From positions 434,001-498,000 of the forward strand of contig NZ_JAMQYE010000002.1 in assembly GCF_023721795.1 (NCBI RefSeq): a stretch of DNA of 64,000 nt. The letters run 5' to 3'. The notes under the pieces are model-generated. The model was not told where the DNA came from. It worked only from the letters and a program-made list of their open reading frames with translations, and made no database searches. The position numbers and the translations under genes are program-made. The DNA comes from Zeimonas sediminis (GTDB lineage: Bacteria; Pseudomonadota; Gammaproteobacteria; Burkholderiales; Burkholderiaceae_E). Below, piece by piece: positions 38,318-49,809 of this stretch (within the stretch, counting starts at the first letter, position 1; the number at the start of each line of letters is the position of its first letter).

Positions 38318-39243
38318 CCCGACTCCCGGCCGAAGCGGCCGAACCGGCCCTGCGCAGCGGCAGCAGCGCCTGCGGGCGTGCCCCACCAGGCGTGGAAGTG
38401 GTGGACCGGCCCGTGCCCCTTGCCGACGTTCAGTTCGCCGGAGTGGCGGATCGCCTCGGTCAGCCAGGCCTTGGCCGCGCGCACCGCGTCGGGCACGTCG
38501 GCCGCCCGCGGCAGCAGCGCGGCGATCGCCGCGGACAGCGTGCAACCGGTCCCGTGGGTGTTCTTCGTGGCGATGCGCGGGGCCGGCAGTTCGATCATCC
38601 GGTCGCCGTCGTGCAGCAGGTCGACCGGGTCGCCCGGCAGGTGGCCGCCCTTCACCAGCACCCAGCGCCGGCCGTCGTCGCGCAGCAGCCGGCGCAGCCG
38701 CTCGGCGAAGCGATGCATCTCCCTGACCGAGTCGGGCGGCCGCGAATCGAGCAGCACGCCGGCTTCCGGCAGGTTCGGGGTGATCACGGTGGCCAGCGGG
38801 AGCACCGCTTCGACCAGCGTGGAGATCGCCTCGCGATCGAGCAGCGGATCGCCGCTCTTGGCCACCATCACCGGGTCGACGACCAGGTGGCGCAGGCCGC
38901 CCGAGGCCAGCGGCGCGGCCAGCCCCTCGGCCACCGCGCGGGCGATCGGCGCGGTGCCGAGCATGCCGATCTTGCCGGTGACGATCTCGACGTCAGCGAA
39001 CAGCGTGTCGAGCTGCAGGCGCACGAAGTCGGGGGGCACGCCGTGCACGCCGGTCACCCCCTGCGTGTTCTGCGCGGTGAGCGCGGCGACGACGCCGGTG
39101 CCGTAGGCGCCGAGCGCCGAGAAGGCCTTCAGGTCGGCGTAGATGCCGGCGCCCCCTGACGGATCGATGCCGGCCACCGTCAGGGCGTTGGGGGGCGGCG
39201 CGAGCCCCTTCAGGTCAAGGGGCGAGTCGATGGAGTCGGACAC
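38314..39243 (-). CDS. thiD: hydroxymethylpyrimidine/phosphomethylpyrimidine kinase
   Basis: The 309-residue ribokinase-fold enzyme phosphorylates HMP and HMP-P in thiamine synthesis. Motifs: [19 protein letters not shown] near the start, [11 protein letters not shown], and the ATP/anion-hole motif [14 protein letters not shown] with the catalytic Cys. The C-terminus is extended by about 30 residues ([20 protein letters not shown]). I chose the GTG at 39243; the true start may be a few codons later. No riboswitch precedes it. Confidence 0.92.
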   Translation of the reverse strand: MSDSIDSPLDLKGLAPPPNALTVAGIDPSGGAGIYADLKAFSALGAYGTGVVAALTAQNTQGVTGVHGVPPDFVRLQLDTLFADVEIVTGKIGMLGTAPIARAVAEGLAAPLASGGLRHLVVDPVMVAKSGDPLLDREAISTLVEAVLPLATVITPNLPEAGVLLDSRPPDSVREMHRFAERLRRLLRDDGRRWVLVKGGHLPGDPVDLLHDGDRMIELPAPRIATKNTHGTGCTLSAAIAALLPRAADVPDAVRAAKAWLTEAIRHSGELNVGKGHGPVHHFHAWWGTPAGAAAAAQGRFGRFGRESG

Positions 39244-39310
39244 GGTTTCGGCGATAGCGGAAGGCGAAGGGCCGATGTTAACCTCTCGCGAGAACCCCGG
39301 ACGCGCCCCC

Positions 39311-39940
39311 ATGATCCAGCGGATTCCCGACATCGACCCGGTCGCAGACGCGCTGCTGGTCGTGGATGTGCAGAACGATTTCTGCCCGGGCGGTGCGCTC
39401 GCCGTCGCCGGCGGCGACGAGGTGGTCGCGCCGGCCAACGCGCTGATGGCGCGTTTCGCCCACGTGGTGCTCACGCAGGACTGGCATCCGCCGGACCACC
39501 GGTCCTTCGCCAGCGCGCACCCCGGCCATCGCCCGTTCGAGACCGTCGCGATGCCCTACGGCGAGCAGACCCTGTGGCCCGACCACTGCGTGCAGGGCTC
39601 GCCGGGCGCGGCGTTCCACGCCGAGCTCGACACGCGACGCGCATCCTTGATCGTTCGCAAGGGCGCCCGACCCGCGATCGATTCATACTCGACCTTCTTC
39701 GAGAACGACCGGCGCACGCCCACCGGCCTGGGGGGCGCGCTGCGCGAGATGGGCGTGAGCCGCGTGTTCCTCTGCGGTCTCGCGACCGACTACTGCGTCC
39801 AATACTCGGCGCTGGACGCGCGCCGGCTCGGTTTCGAAGCGGTGGTGCTGCTCGACGCCTGCCGCGCTATCGACCTCGACGGCTCGCTGGCCGCCGCGCT
39901 CGACGCGATGCGGCAGGCGGGTGTCGTGCTCGCCCCATGA
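39311..39940 (+). CDS. pncA: nicotinamidase
   Basis: The 209-residue isochorismatase-fold enzyme converts nicotinamide to nicotinate for NAD salvage. The catalytic triad is visible: Asp in VVDVQNDF, Lys in VRKGA and Cys in LATDYCV; the metal site is DWHPPDHRSF. No good ribosome site is visible at the chosen ATG. It is divergent from thiD. Confidence 0.92.
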   Translation: MIQRIPDIDPVADALLVVDVQNDFCPGGALAVAGGDEVVAPANALMARFAHVVLTQDWHPPDHRSFASAHPGHRPFETVAMPYGEQTLWPDHCVQGSPGAAFHAELDTRRASLIVRKGARPAIDSYSTFFENDRRTPTGLGGALREMGVSRVFLCGLATDYCVQYSALDARRLGFEAVVLLDACRAIDLDGSLAAALDAMRQAGVVLAP

Positions 39941-39963
39941 ACGACAACCTTCGGAGACGCTGC

Positions 39964-40803
39964 GTGACCTACCGGACCATCCTGCTCCACCTCGACGATG
40001 CCGCCGACGCCGGCCGCCGCACCGATGCGGCGATCCAGCTCGCGACCGCGCACGACGCCCACCTGACCGCGCTCTACGCGCCGCCGCGGCTCTACCAGCA
40101 GTGGCTGCCCGAGGCCGGGATGCGGACCGAGATCCTCGCGCGCCAGAAGGCCGAGGACGACGCCCGCGCGAAGGCCGCGCTCGAGAGCTTCGAGGCCGCG
40201 GCCGCAAAGGCCGGCCTCACCCGGCACGAAACCCGCAGGGCCGAGGGCGACCCCCGCGAGCAACTCGGCCTGCACGGCCGCTACGCCGACCTGATTGTCG
40301 TCGGCCAGGCCGATCCGAACGCGCCCGGCACGCGGGAATCTGCCTCGATCGTCGAGGACCTGATCCTGTCCTGCGGCCGGCCGGTGCTGCTCGTTCCGTA
40401 CATCGGGCTGCTGCAGCAGGTCGGGCGCCGGATCCTCGTCGCCTGGGACGCCAGCCGCGAGGCCGCCCGCGCGGTGGCCGACGCGATGCCGATGCTCGAA
40501 CGGGCCGACAGCGTCAGGGTGGTCTCGGTCGACGCGAAGCCGTCGGCCAACGGACACGGCCAGATGCCGGGCGCCGACCTGGCGCTGTATCTGGCGCGTC
40601 ACGGCATCGACGTCGAGGTCGCGCACGTCGGCTCGTCCGGCGTCGCGGTGGGCGACGTGCTGCTGAACCAGGCTTCGGACCACGACGCCGACATGATCGT
40701 CATGGGCTGCTACGGCCACGCGCGGCTGCGCGAACTGGTGCTCGGCGGCGCCACGCGCACGATGCTGCGAACGACGCCGGTGCCGGTGCTGATGGCGCAC
40801 TGA
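39964..40803 (+). CDS. universal stress protein with two Usp domains
   Basis: A 279-residue tandem Usp protein. The first domain (about 1-140) is degenerate; the second (about 150-279) keeps the nucleotide-binding pattern GCYGHARLRELVLGGAT. I chose the GTG at 39964 (MTYRTILLHLDD) because GGAGA sits seven bases upstream; an ATG at 39937 that overlaps the pncA stop would add nine residues. Such proteins help during energy stress and anaerobiosis. Confidence 0.86.
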   Translation: MTYRTILLHLDDAADAGRRTDAAIQLATAHDAHLTALYAPPRLYQQWLPEAGMRTEILARQKAEDDARAKAALESFEAAAAKAGLTRHETRRAEGDPREQLGLHGRYADLIVVGQADPNAPGTRESASIVEDLILSCGRPVLLVPYIGLLQQVGRRILVAWDASREAARAVADAMPMLERADSVRVVSVDAKPSANGHGQMPGADLALYLARHGIDVEVAHVGSSGVAVGDVLLNQASDHDADMIVMGCYGHARLRELVLGGATRTMLRTTPVPVLMAH

Positions 40804-40876
40804 ACGGTCGGCGGCGAAGGCCGGACGCGCGGCGGGCAGATCTGCGATCTCCCCGCCAGCCTCGCCGGGGCCGCGC

Positions 40877-41140
40877 TCAGGGCGCGGTCTCGGCCTCGAG
40901 CCGGGCCAGCCAGGCGAGCGCGTGCTCGCGCGAGTCACCGCACATCTCGGCCGAAGGCGCCAGTCCGGCGCAGCAGGCGGGGCGTTCCGGCATGCCGAAG
41001 ATCGCGCAACGCTGGTCGTCGGTCAGCTGCACGCAGCGCACGCCGGCCGGCTTGCCGTTCGGCATGCCCGGGATCGGGCCGGTGATCGACGGCGCGATGC
41101 AGCAGGCGCCGCAACCGGGACGGCAACCGGCGGCGCTCAA
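40877..41140 (-). CDS. YkgJ-type cysteine-cluster protein
   Basis: An 87-residue protein with the Cys pattern [10 protein letters not shown] followed by RCVQL, RCAIF, ACCAG and MCGDS, the zinc/iron-chelating YkgJ family. Proline-rich [11 protein letters not shown] is also typical. It starts at TTG overlapping the stop of the upstream gene (TTGA). The biochemical role of the family is not established. Confidence 0.85.
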   Translation of the reverse strand: MSAAGCRPGCGACCIAPSITGPIPGMPNGKPAGVRCVQLTDDQRCAIFGMPERPACCAGLAPSAEMCGDSREHALAWLARLEAETAP

Positions 41141-42333
41141 GGCGGCGCCCCCCGCCTGACCGCGGCCAGCGGCACCGCGAGCTCGTCCGGATGGATGCCG
41201 CCGTGCATGCCGACGAAGGCCGGCTCGGGCTCGCCGGGAACACGGTCGACCAGCGTATAGCGGTCTCGACCGACGAGCGTGTGGCTGCCGATCCGCCCGG
41301 CAAGCCGGTGCGAGGCGGGTCCCGGCCCGAACCAGCCGGCATCGACCAGCGCCGGGCTGGGCAGCACGTGGAAGGCGAAGCCGAGCGTCGCGCGCGCGGC
41401 CTCCTCGAATGCCTCCTCATGGCCCGCCCTGGCCTTGCAGTAGACCACCCGAGGCTCGCCGGTCAGCGGGCGCTCGAGCAGCGCCGCGAGCTCCGGGAAG
41501 TCGTCGAGCCGCAGCTGCTGCGAGGCCGGCACGTCGACGAAGCCGTGGTCGGCGGTGGCCAGCAGCAGCGCGCCGGTGTCGCGAAGACGCCCGGCGAGGC
41601 GCTCGAAGAGAAGGTCGAAGCGGCGGGCGACGTCGGCCGCCGGCTCGCTCTGCCAGCCGCGTTCGTGGCTCACCGAATCGAACTGCGGAAGGTAGGCCCA
41701 CACGAAGCCGCCATCCGGATGCCCGCGAACGGCCTGCTCGACCGCGGCGACCAGCTCGTCGGCGGTTCGGTAGCCGACGCGCCGCGCCCCGGCCCAGGCG
41801 TGGCGCGAGAAGGCCGAGTCGGCGATGAAGTCCGGCTGGATCGACACGACGGGCAGCCCGAAATCGAGGCTCGCCGAGCGCCAGTCCCAGATCGTCTCCG
41901 GGGCCACCGGCTGGTCCGGGGCGCCTCGCAGGTCCATCGGCAGCGTGCGCACCACGGCGCGCTGCGCGTCGTTCCAGCAGAGCCAGCCGGGATTGGCGTG
42001 AGCCGCCGGAAACGTCGCCGTGGCGAAGGAGGTGATCGCCGGCGCGGTGCTCGAGGGAAAGACCGATCGCAACGCGCCTCCGCGGCAATCCGCGATCGCT
42101 CCGCCCGGAATCAGTGTCCGGACCTGCCGATCGCCCAGCCCGTCGAAGAGCAGCAGGACGACGTGCCGCGAATCGGCGATCGCGTCGTCGATCCGGGAAT
42201 CCGCAAGAGCGGCACCCGGCGCCTCGCGCCGGAATCGCCGGCCGATGCGCGCCGCGAGCCCGACGATGCAGGCGGCGGGGTCGCCGCCCCAGGGCAGGGC
42301 TCCGAGGTCGAGGCTGTCGTGATCGGGATTCAA
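41137..42333 (-). CDS. alkaline phosphatase superfamily protein (phosphodiesterase/pyrophosphatase-like)
   Basis: A 398-residue hydrolase. The metal ligand Asp is in [14 protein letters not shown], the nucleophile Thr in [11 protein letters not shown], further ligands in [14 protein letters not shown] and TADHGFVDV, as in type I phosphodiesterase/nucleotide pyrophosphatases. No signal peptide, so it is probably cytoplasmic. I chose the TTG at 42333 ([15 protein letters not shown]); upstream starts would run into the neighbouring gene. It is translationally coupled to the YkgJ-like gene. Confidence 0.8.
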   Translation of the reverse strand: MNPDHDSLDLGALPWGGDPAACIVGLAARIGRRFRREAPGAALADSRIDDAIADSRHVVLLLFDGLGDRQVRTLIPGGAIADCRGGALRSVFPSSTAPAITSFATATFPAAHANPGWLCWNDAQRAVVRTLPMDLRGAPDQPVAPETIWDWRSASLDFGLPVVSIQPDFIADSAFSRHAWAGARRVGYRTADELVAAVEQAVRGHPDGGFVWAYLPQFDSVSHERGWQSEPAADVARRFDLLFERLAGRLRDTGALLLATADHGFVDVPASQQLRLDDFPELAALLERPLTGEPRVVYCKARAGHEEAFEEAARATLGFAFHVLPSPALVDAGWFGPGPASHRLAGRIGSHTLVGRDRYTLVDRVPGEPEPAFVGMHGGIHPDELAVPLAAVRRGAPP

Positions 42334-42382
42334 GGACGGCGGACCCTTCCTGCGGGCCCGCCTCGCGCGCGCCGCGCAGTGT

Positions 42383-42853
42383 TCAGTGGCGATAGCCCCG
42401 GTCGTGCTTCCAGTTGCCGCGGCCTTCCTTCCAGTGGCCGCGACGATGGCCGTGCTTCCAGTGGCCACGCCCGTCGCCGTATTCGACGTACACCGGCGCG
42501 GGGCGGTAGATCACCGGAGGCGCCACATGATAGACGGGGGCCGGACGATAGACCACCGGCGGTGCGTAGTAGACCGGCGGCGGGGGCGGCAGGTGGTACA
42601 CCGGCGCCGGCGCCGCGTAGACGCCGCCGTGGTAGTGACGATGCGACCCGCGGACCGCCGACGCGCCCGCCGCCGCCCCGATCGCGCCGCCGATGATCGC
42701 GCCGTCTCGCCCGCCAAGCGATTGCCCGATCAGCGCACCGGCACCGCCGCCCACCACCGCGCCGAGCACCGCGTCGGACGCGTGGGCGGCACCCGCGATC
42801 GCCGTGCCTCCGGTCAGGACCGCTGCGGCAATGATCTTTCGGATTCGGTTCAT
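42383..42853 (-). CDS. glycine-zipper envelope protein with PVY and HWK repeats
   Basis: A 156-residue exported protein: a signal peptide (MNRIRKIIAAAVLTGGTAIAGAAHA), a glycine-zipper segment (VLGAVVGGGAGALIGQSLGG and GGAIGAAAGASA, about 29-65), a Pro/Tyr region with repeated PVY/PVVYRPAPVYH, and a His/Trp/Lys-rich tail (GHWKHGHRRGHWKEGRGNW). GAGGAG precedes the ATG. Glycine-zipper proteins associate with the envelope; the His-rich tail could bind metal. Confidence 0.75.
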   Translation of the reverse strand: MNRIRKIIAAAVLTGGTAIAGAAHASDAVLGAVVGGGAGALIGQSLGGRDGAIIGGAIGAAAGASAVRGSHRHYHGGVYAAPAPVYHLPPPPPVYYAPPVVYRPAPVYHVAPPVIYRPAPVYVEYGDGRGHWKHGHRRGHWKEGRGNWKHDRGYRH

Positions 42854-43056
42854 CTCTGACTCCTCTTGGCATTCTTCTGCCGTTCAGACGATTCGAAGCC
42901 TATCTGCGGCGCCCGCGCCCGAACAGACCGAAGCCTGCAACAGCGGTAACAGGATGTAATCCGCCGACCGCGGCGCGACGGCCGGCGGTGCGCGCGCTCG
43001 GCAACCGGGTTAGGCTCGGGCTTCCGACAGAGCCGAGACCTCGGGGACCCCGCAAG

Positions 43057-44967
43057 ATGCGAGCCAGGACCCTCGCCATCGCCGCCGCCGCCACGATCGG
43101 CATCGCCTTGCTGGCGCTGGCGATCTTCGTCGCGACCTTCGACGCGAACCGCTACAAGCCGCAGCTCGCCGAGCTGGTCCGCGCGCACACCGGCCGCACG
43201 CTGTCGCTCGAGGGCGACCTCGCCCTGTCGCTGTGGCCGCGCATCGGCTTGTCGACCGGGCCGGCGGCCCTGTCGGGCCAGGACGGGCGCGGCGAATCGG
43301 CCCGGATCGAGGGCGGCACGCTGGCAATCCCGATTCGCCCGCTGCTGTCGGGCCGGCTGCAGATCGAGGCCATCGCGCTGAGGGGCCTGAGCGTCGCGCT
43401 CGACGCCGCCCAGCCCGCGCAGGGCTGGCGCCTCGAGGCCGCCGAACTGCGAGCGGGGCCGGTCGCCGACCGCGAACCGGGGCAGCTCGAACTCGACGGC
43501 CGGCTGCGCTCCGCGGCCAGCGGCGCCGACCTGGCACTGGCGATCGAGTCGGGCTACCTGGCCGAGCTGGCCGCCGGCCGCGTGGCGCTAGACGGCCTGA
43601 AGGCCGGGCTGGAAGGCGCCGTCGCCGGGCTCGCCAGGGTCAGAGCGATCATCGGCGGACAGGCGAGGCTCGACCTGAACGACCGCAGCGCCGTCGCCGA
43701 ACGCCTGACGATCGAGGCCTCCGCGCCGGACGGACCGAAGCTCGCCCTGGCGGGCAGCGGCCGGGCCTCGCTTGCGCCCGAATCCGCCGAGCTCGAACTG
43801 AAGGGAACGCTCGACGACGGAACGGTCGCGATCTCGGCCCGCCTGGACCGCTTCGCCCCGCTGTCGGCCCGGTGGGAGCTGACCGCGGGCGAAGTCGACC
43901 TCGATCGCCTGAGCGAGCGGTTCGCGGCGATCGAGCGCAGCGCCCCGCCCCCCGCGAAGCCGGCGCCGGCCGCCGGTCCGGACCGTGGCGCGGGCGCCGC
44001 CGGCGCTGCGGGCGGGCGCCCCGCGCCGCCGCCCGCCGGCCGGCCGGCCGCCGAGCCGGCGATGCCGGCGATCGCCGACGTCGAGACGCGCGGCAAGTTG
44101 AAGGTCGGGCAGCTGCGCGTTTCCGGCCTGACGATTTCGGAACTGGCGGGAAGCGCCGCCACCGGCGCCGGGCGGATCGCGGTCGAGTCGCTGACCGGCA
44201 AGCTGAACGGAGGCGCGCTGCAGGCGCGCGTCGCGATGGCAGCCGCCGGGCACCGGCTCGCCGGCTCCCTGGCCGGGGTCGACGCCGGCTCGCTGGTCCG
44301 CGAGGCCAGCGGGCGCGACGCCCTGGAAGGCCGCGGTGACCTGCGCTTCGACCTCGCGACCCGCGGCTTCGATGCCGACTCGGCCCTGCGCGATCTCGGC
44401 GGCACCGCCTCGTTCGCGCTGCGCGACGGTGCCGTCAAGGGCGTCGACCTGGACCGCCTGATGGGACAGGTCCGGGCGGCGCTCGAGGGGCGGCTCCCGG
44501 TCGAGGGCCCGACCCGGGCCGGCGATCGCACGCCCTTCCAGTCGCTGACGGCCAGTTTCCGGATCGCGGGCGGCGTCGCGACCAGCAGCGACCTCGACCT
44601 GCAGGCCGACTGGCTGCGGGCGAGCGGAGAGGGCCGGGTCGACCTCCCCGCCCGGACGCTGGATTGGCTGGTCCGCGCCACGATGACCGGCAGCCCGGGC
44701 GCCGGCGCAGGCGACGCCGCCGCGCGCCGCGACGTCTTCCAGCGGCTGCAGGGCGTGCCGGTGCCGATCCGGCTGTCGGGACGCTTCGACGACCTGCGCT
44801 ACCGTGTCGAGGTCAGGGACCTCGCCGCAGGCGTGGCCCGCAAGGAAGTCGAGCGCCGCCTCACCGAGAAACTGGAGGAGCGCCTCGGCCTGCAGCCGGC
44901 CCAGCCCGCCTCGCCGGAGGCGCCGAAAGACCCGTTGCGTCAACTGAAGGACCTGTTGCGACGCTGA
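43057..44967 (+). CDS. AsmA family protein
   Basis: A 636-residue AsmA-like protein with an N-terminal membrane anchor ([23 protein letters not shown]) and a long periplasmic part beginning [21 protein letters not shown], the AsmA signature. An Ala/Pro-rich linker lies near residue 310. The C-terminal part ([17 protein letters not shown]...[13 protein letters not shown]) is the AsmA_2 domain. The family bridges inner and outer membranes in lipid or phospholipid transport and outer-membrane assembly. GGGGA precedes the ATG. Confidence 0.88.
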   Translation: MRARTLAIAAAATIGIALLALAIFVATFDANRYKPQLAELVRAHTGRTLSLEGDLALSLWPRIGLSTGPAALSGQDGRGESARIEGGTLAIPIRPLLSGRLQIEAIALRGLSVALDAAQPAQGWRLEAAELRAGPVADREPGQLELDGRLRSAASGADLALAIESGYLAELAAGRVALDGLKAGLEGAVAGLARVRAIIGGQARLDLNDRSAVAERLTIEASAPDGPKLALAGSGRASLAPESAELELKGTLDDGTVAISARLDRFAPLSARWELTAGEVDLDRLSERFAAIERSAPPPAKPAPAAGPDRGAGAAGAAGGRPAPPPAGRPAAEPAMPAIADVETRGKLKVGQLRVSGLTISELAGSAATGAGRIAVESLTGKLNGGALQARVAMAAAGHRLAGSLAGVDAGSLVREASGRDALEGRGDLRFDLATRGFDADSALRDLGGTASFALRDGAVKGVDLDRLMGQVRAALEGRLPVEGPTRAGDRTPFQSLTASFRIAGGVATSSDLDLQADWLRASGEGRVDLPARTLDWLVRATMTGSPGAGAGDAAARRDVFQRLQGVPVPIRLSGRFDDLRYRVEVRDLAAGVARKEVERRLTEKLEERLGLQPAQPASPEAPKDPLRQLKDLLRR

Positions 44968-45026
44968 CCGCGCCGATCTTTCCGTATCATTGCGACGATG
45001 ACACCGTCCGCGACAAGGTTTCCACG

Positions 45027-45575
45027 ATGACTGCAGACCCGGCCGCCCGCCCGGCAGCCTTCACCCCGAAGTCGAGCTATGCGTATGACGAGCTGATCGA
45101 CTGCGGCCACGGCAAGCTGTTCGGCCCCGGCAATGCCCGGCTGCCGCTGCCGCCGATGCTGATGTTCGACCGGATCACCGAGATCTCCGCCACCGGCGGC
45201 GCCTTCGACAAGGGCTTCGTCAAGGCCGAGCTCGACGTAAGGCCCGATCTCTGGTTCTTCGGCTGCCACTTCGAGGAAGACCCGGTGATGCCCGGCTGCC
45301 TGGGCCTGGATTCGCTGTGGCAGATGCTCGGCTTCTACCTGGGCTGGACCGGCGCCCCGGGCTCGGGCCGCGCGCTGGGCCTCGCCCAGCTGAAGTTCAC
45401 CGGCCAGGTGCTGCCCGAATCGAAGCTTGTCGAGTACCGTATCGACATCAAGCGGGTGATCAGCCGCAAGCTGGTGCTCGGCGTGGCCGACGGCGAAATG
45501 AGGGTCGACGGCAGGGTCATCTACGAAGCGACCGACCTGCGGGTCGGGCTGTTCGAGAATCCGCGGGCGATGTGA
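45027..45575 (+). CDS. fabA: 3-hydroxydecanoyl-ACP dehydratase/isomerase
   Basis: The 182-residue hot-dog enzyme dehydrates 3-hydroxydecanoyl-ACP and isomerises the product to the cis-3 form, the branch to unsaturated fatty acids. Active-site His81 ([12 protein letters not shown]) and Asp95 (CLGLDSLWQ) match His70/Asp84 of E. coli FabA with an 11-residue offset. It lies 52 bases before fabB. Confidence 0.95.
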   Translation: MTADPAARPAAFTPKSSYAYDELIDCGHGKLFGPGNARLPLPPMLMFDRITEISATGGAFDKGFVKAELDVRPDLWFFGCHFEEDPVMPGCLGLDSLWQMLGFYLGWTGAPGSGRALGLAQLKFTGQVLPESKLVEYRIDIKRVISRKLVLGVADGEMRVDGRVIYEATDLRVGLFENPRAM

Positions 45576-45627
45576 CCGCCCGCAAGGACGCCGAGTTCGC
45601 TCCCTGGAAAGCCGCGAGGCCAGCCCC

Positions 45628-46872
45628 ATGACCGAATCGTTCAAGACTCGCCGCGTGGTCGTCACCGGCATCGGAATCGTTTCCTGCATCGGCCTGAACC
45701 AGGACGAAGTCCTGGCCTCGCTGCGCGAGGGCCGCTCCGGCATCGTGGCCATGCCCGAGTACGCGGAGCTCGGCTTCCGCAGCCAGGTGGCGGGGCGCCC
45801 CGACATCGACCTGGACGCCGCGATCGACCGCAAGCTGCGCCGCTTCATGGGCGACGGCGCGGCCTACCTGCACCTGTCGATGGAACAGGCGATCGCCGAC
45901 GCGGGCCTGCAGGAATCCGACGTCGTCAACGAGCGCACCGGCATCATCGTCGGCTCCGGCGGGCCTTCCACCCGCAACCAGGTCGAGGCTGCCGCGATCG
46001 CCCGCGAGAAGGGCCCGCGGCGTGTCGGCCCCTACATGGTGCCGCGCTGCATGTCGTCGACCACCTCGGCCACCGCGGCGACCAACTTCCGGATCAAGGG
46101 GGTCAACTACACGATCTCCTCGGCCTGCGCCACCTCGGCGCACTGCATCGGCAACGCCACCGAGCTGATCCAGTGGGGCAAGCAGGACATCGTGTTCGCG
46201 GGCGGCGGCGAGGAGCTCGACTGGACGCTGTCGGTGCTCTTCGACGCGATGGGCGCGATGTCCTCGAAATACAACGACCGGCCGCAGGCGGCGGCGCGCG
46301 CCTACGACGCGAACCGCGACGGCTTCGTGATCGCCGGCGGCGGCGGCGTGGTGGTGCTGGAAGAGCTCGAGCACGCGAAGTCGCGCGGCGCGAAGATCTA
46401 CGCCGAGGTCACCGGCTACGGGGCCACCTCGGACGGCGAGGACATGGTCGCGCCGAGCGGCGAGGGTGCCGAGCGCTGCATGCGCAACGCGCTGAAGACC
46501 GTGCCCTCGAAGGTCACCTACATCAACAGCCACGGCACCAGCACGCCGGTGGGCGACATCACCGAGCTCGACGCGATCCGCCGCGCCTTCGGCAAGCCCG
46601 ACGCCGAGCTGCCGTGGATCTCGTCCACCAAGTCGATGACCGGCCACTCGCTGGGCGCGACCGGCGTGCAGGAAGCGATCTACTGCCTGCTGATGATGAA
46701 GCACGGCTTCGTGGCGCCGAGCATCAACATCGAGACGCTGGATCCGGGCGTGGGCGAGATCCCGGTCGCGCGCCAGCGCGTCGACGGCGTCGAGCACCAG
46801 ACCATGCTGTCGAACAGCTTCGGCTTCGGCGGCACCAACTGCACGCTGGCGCTGTCGCGCTACGAGGGCTGA
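45628..46872 (+). CDS. fabB: 3-oxoacyl-ACP synthase I
   Basis: The 414-residue condensing enzyme elongates the cis-3 intermediate made by FabA. The nucleophile is Cys167 ([11 protein letters not shown]); the catalytic histidines lie in [11 protein letters not shown] and TGHSLGATG; the C-terminal SFGFGGTNC is normal. The fabA-fabB pair indicates the anaerobic route to unsaturated fatty acids. Confidence 0.95.
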   Translation: MTESFKTRRVVVTGIGIVSCIGLNQDEVLASLREGRSGIVAMPEYAELGFRSQVAGRPDIDLDAAIDRKLRRFMGDGAAYLHLSMEQAIADAGLQESDVVNERTGIIVGSGGPSTRNQVEAAAIAREKGPRRVGPYMVPRCMSSTTSATAATNFRIKGVNYTISSACATSAHCIGNATELIQWGKQDIVFAGGGEELDWTLSVLFDAMGAMSSKYNDRPQAAARAYDANRDGFVIAGGGGVVVLEELEHAKSRGAKIYAEVTGYGATSDGEDMVAPSGEGAERCMRNALKTVPSKVTYINSHGTSTPVGDITELDAIRRAFGKPDAELPWISSTKSMTGHSLGATGVQEAIYCLLMMKHGFVAPSINIETLDPGVGEIPVARQRVDGVEHQTMLSNSFGFGGTNCTLALSRYEG

Positions 46873-46881
46873 CGCGGGCCG

Positions 46882-46902
46882 CGCCGCCCCTTGCGGGCGG
46901 CG
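46882..46902 (+). terminator. hairpin after fabB
   Basis: An 8-bp GC stem (46882-46889/46895-46902) and 5-nt loop lie 10 bases after the fabB stop, in the gap to the convergent thiC gene. No T-run. Confidence 0.45.
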
Positions 46903-46959
46903 GCAGCCTGCGCCGGCGGGCCCAGCGCACGCAGTGCGGGGCCGCCCGGGGCCGGGCCC

Positions 46960-48984
<2,025 letters not shown>

Positions 48985-49108
48985 CGAAAGGTAGCCCAGG
49001 CGTGCGCCGGGCGCAAATCTCCGCGAAATTCCCCTGGACCGCGTCGGCGATTCCACGCGGTGCGAAGCCCCGGGACACCGGGAGCGGACGGCCCCGCTTC
49101 GGAGAGGG

Positions 49109-49774
49109 TCAGCTCCGCTCGACCGCCCAGACCGCCGCTTCCAGGCGCGAGCGGAAGCCCAGTTTTTTCAACAGGCTCTTCACGTGGACCTTCACGGTCC
49201 CTTCGGCGATGCCGAGCTCGCGGGCGATCAGCTTGTTCGACATGCCCGCCGACAGGCAGCGCAGGATCGCCTGCTCGCGATTGGTGAGCGGCGTCTTCAC
49301 CCGCTCGGCCTCGACCGCCTCGCCGCGCAGCGCCACCGCCAGCGAGCCGGCCAGCGCCGGGGCGACGCTGACCCGGCCCTCGAGCACCTCGCGGATCCGG
49401 TCGAGCAGATCCTCGGGCTCCATGTCCTTGAGCAGGTAGCCGTCGGCGCCCGCGCGGATCGCTGTGACCAGGTCCTCGCTGCGGTCGGACACGGTCAGGA
49501 TCACGACGCGCGCCTCGCAGCCCGAGTCCTTCAGCGCGCGAAGCGCCTCGATGCCGCCCACGCCCCTCATGTTCAGGTCGAGCAGGACCAGGTCCGGCTC
49601 GTGGCGGCGGCACAGCTCGGCCAGGCCCTCGCCGGACTCCGCCTCGGCCACGACCTGGAGCGCGGGCTCCATCGCGAGCAGCTGCGCAAGGCCGCGGCGA
49701 AACAGCGGGTGGTCGTCGACGATGACGACGGTGTGGCGGGCGCTCGCCGCCGGGGATCCTGGGAGGTTCGGCAT
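49109..49774 (-). CDS. narL: nitrate response regulator NarL
   Basis: A 221-residue response regulator. The receiver domain has acidic pair DD in VVIVDDHPLFRRGL, phospho-acceptor Asp in VLLDLNMRG and Lys in YLLKDMEPE. The C-terminal LuxR-type helix-turn-helix reads LTNREQAILRCLSAG...AEGTVKVHVKSLLKKLG. It follows narX after 35 bases. A NarL-type binding site lies upstream of narK1. Confidence 0.9.
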   Translation of the reverse strand: MPNLPGSPAASARHTVVIVDDHPLFRRGLAQLLAMEPALQVVAEAESGEGLAELCRRHEPDLVLLDLNMRGVGGIEALRALKDSGCEARVVILTVSDRSEDLVTAIRAGADGYLLKDMEPEDLLDRIREVLEGRVSVAPALAGSLAVALRGEAVEAERVKTPLTNREQAILRCLSAGMSNKLIARELGIAEGTVKVHVKSLLKKLGFRSRLEAAVWAVERS

Positions 49775-49809
49775 GTCTGCTGGCTTCGGGTTTCGAGGGC
49801 GGCGGGGGA

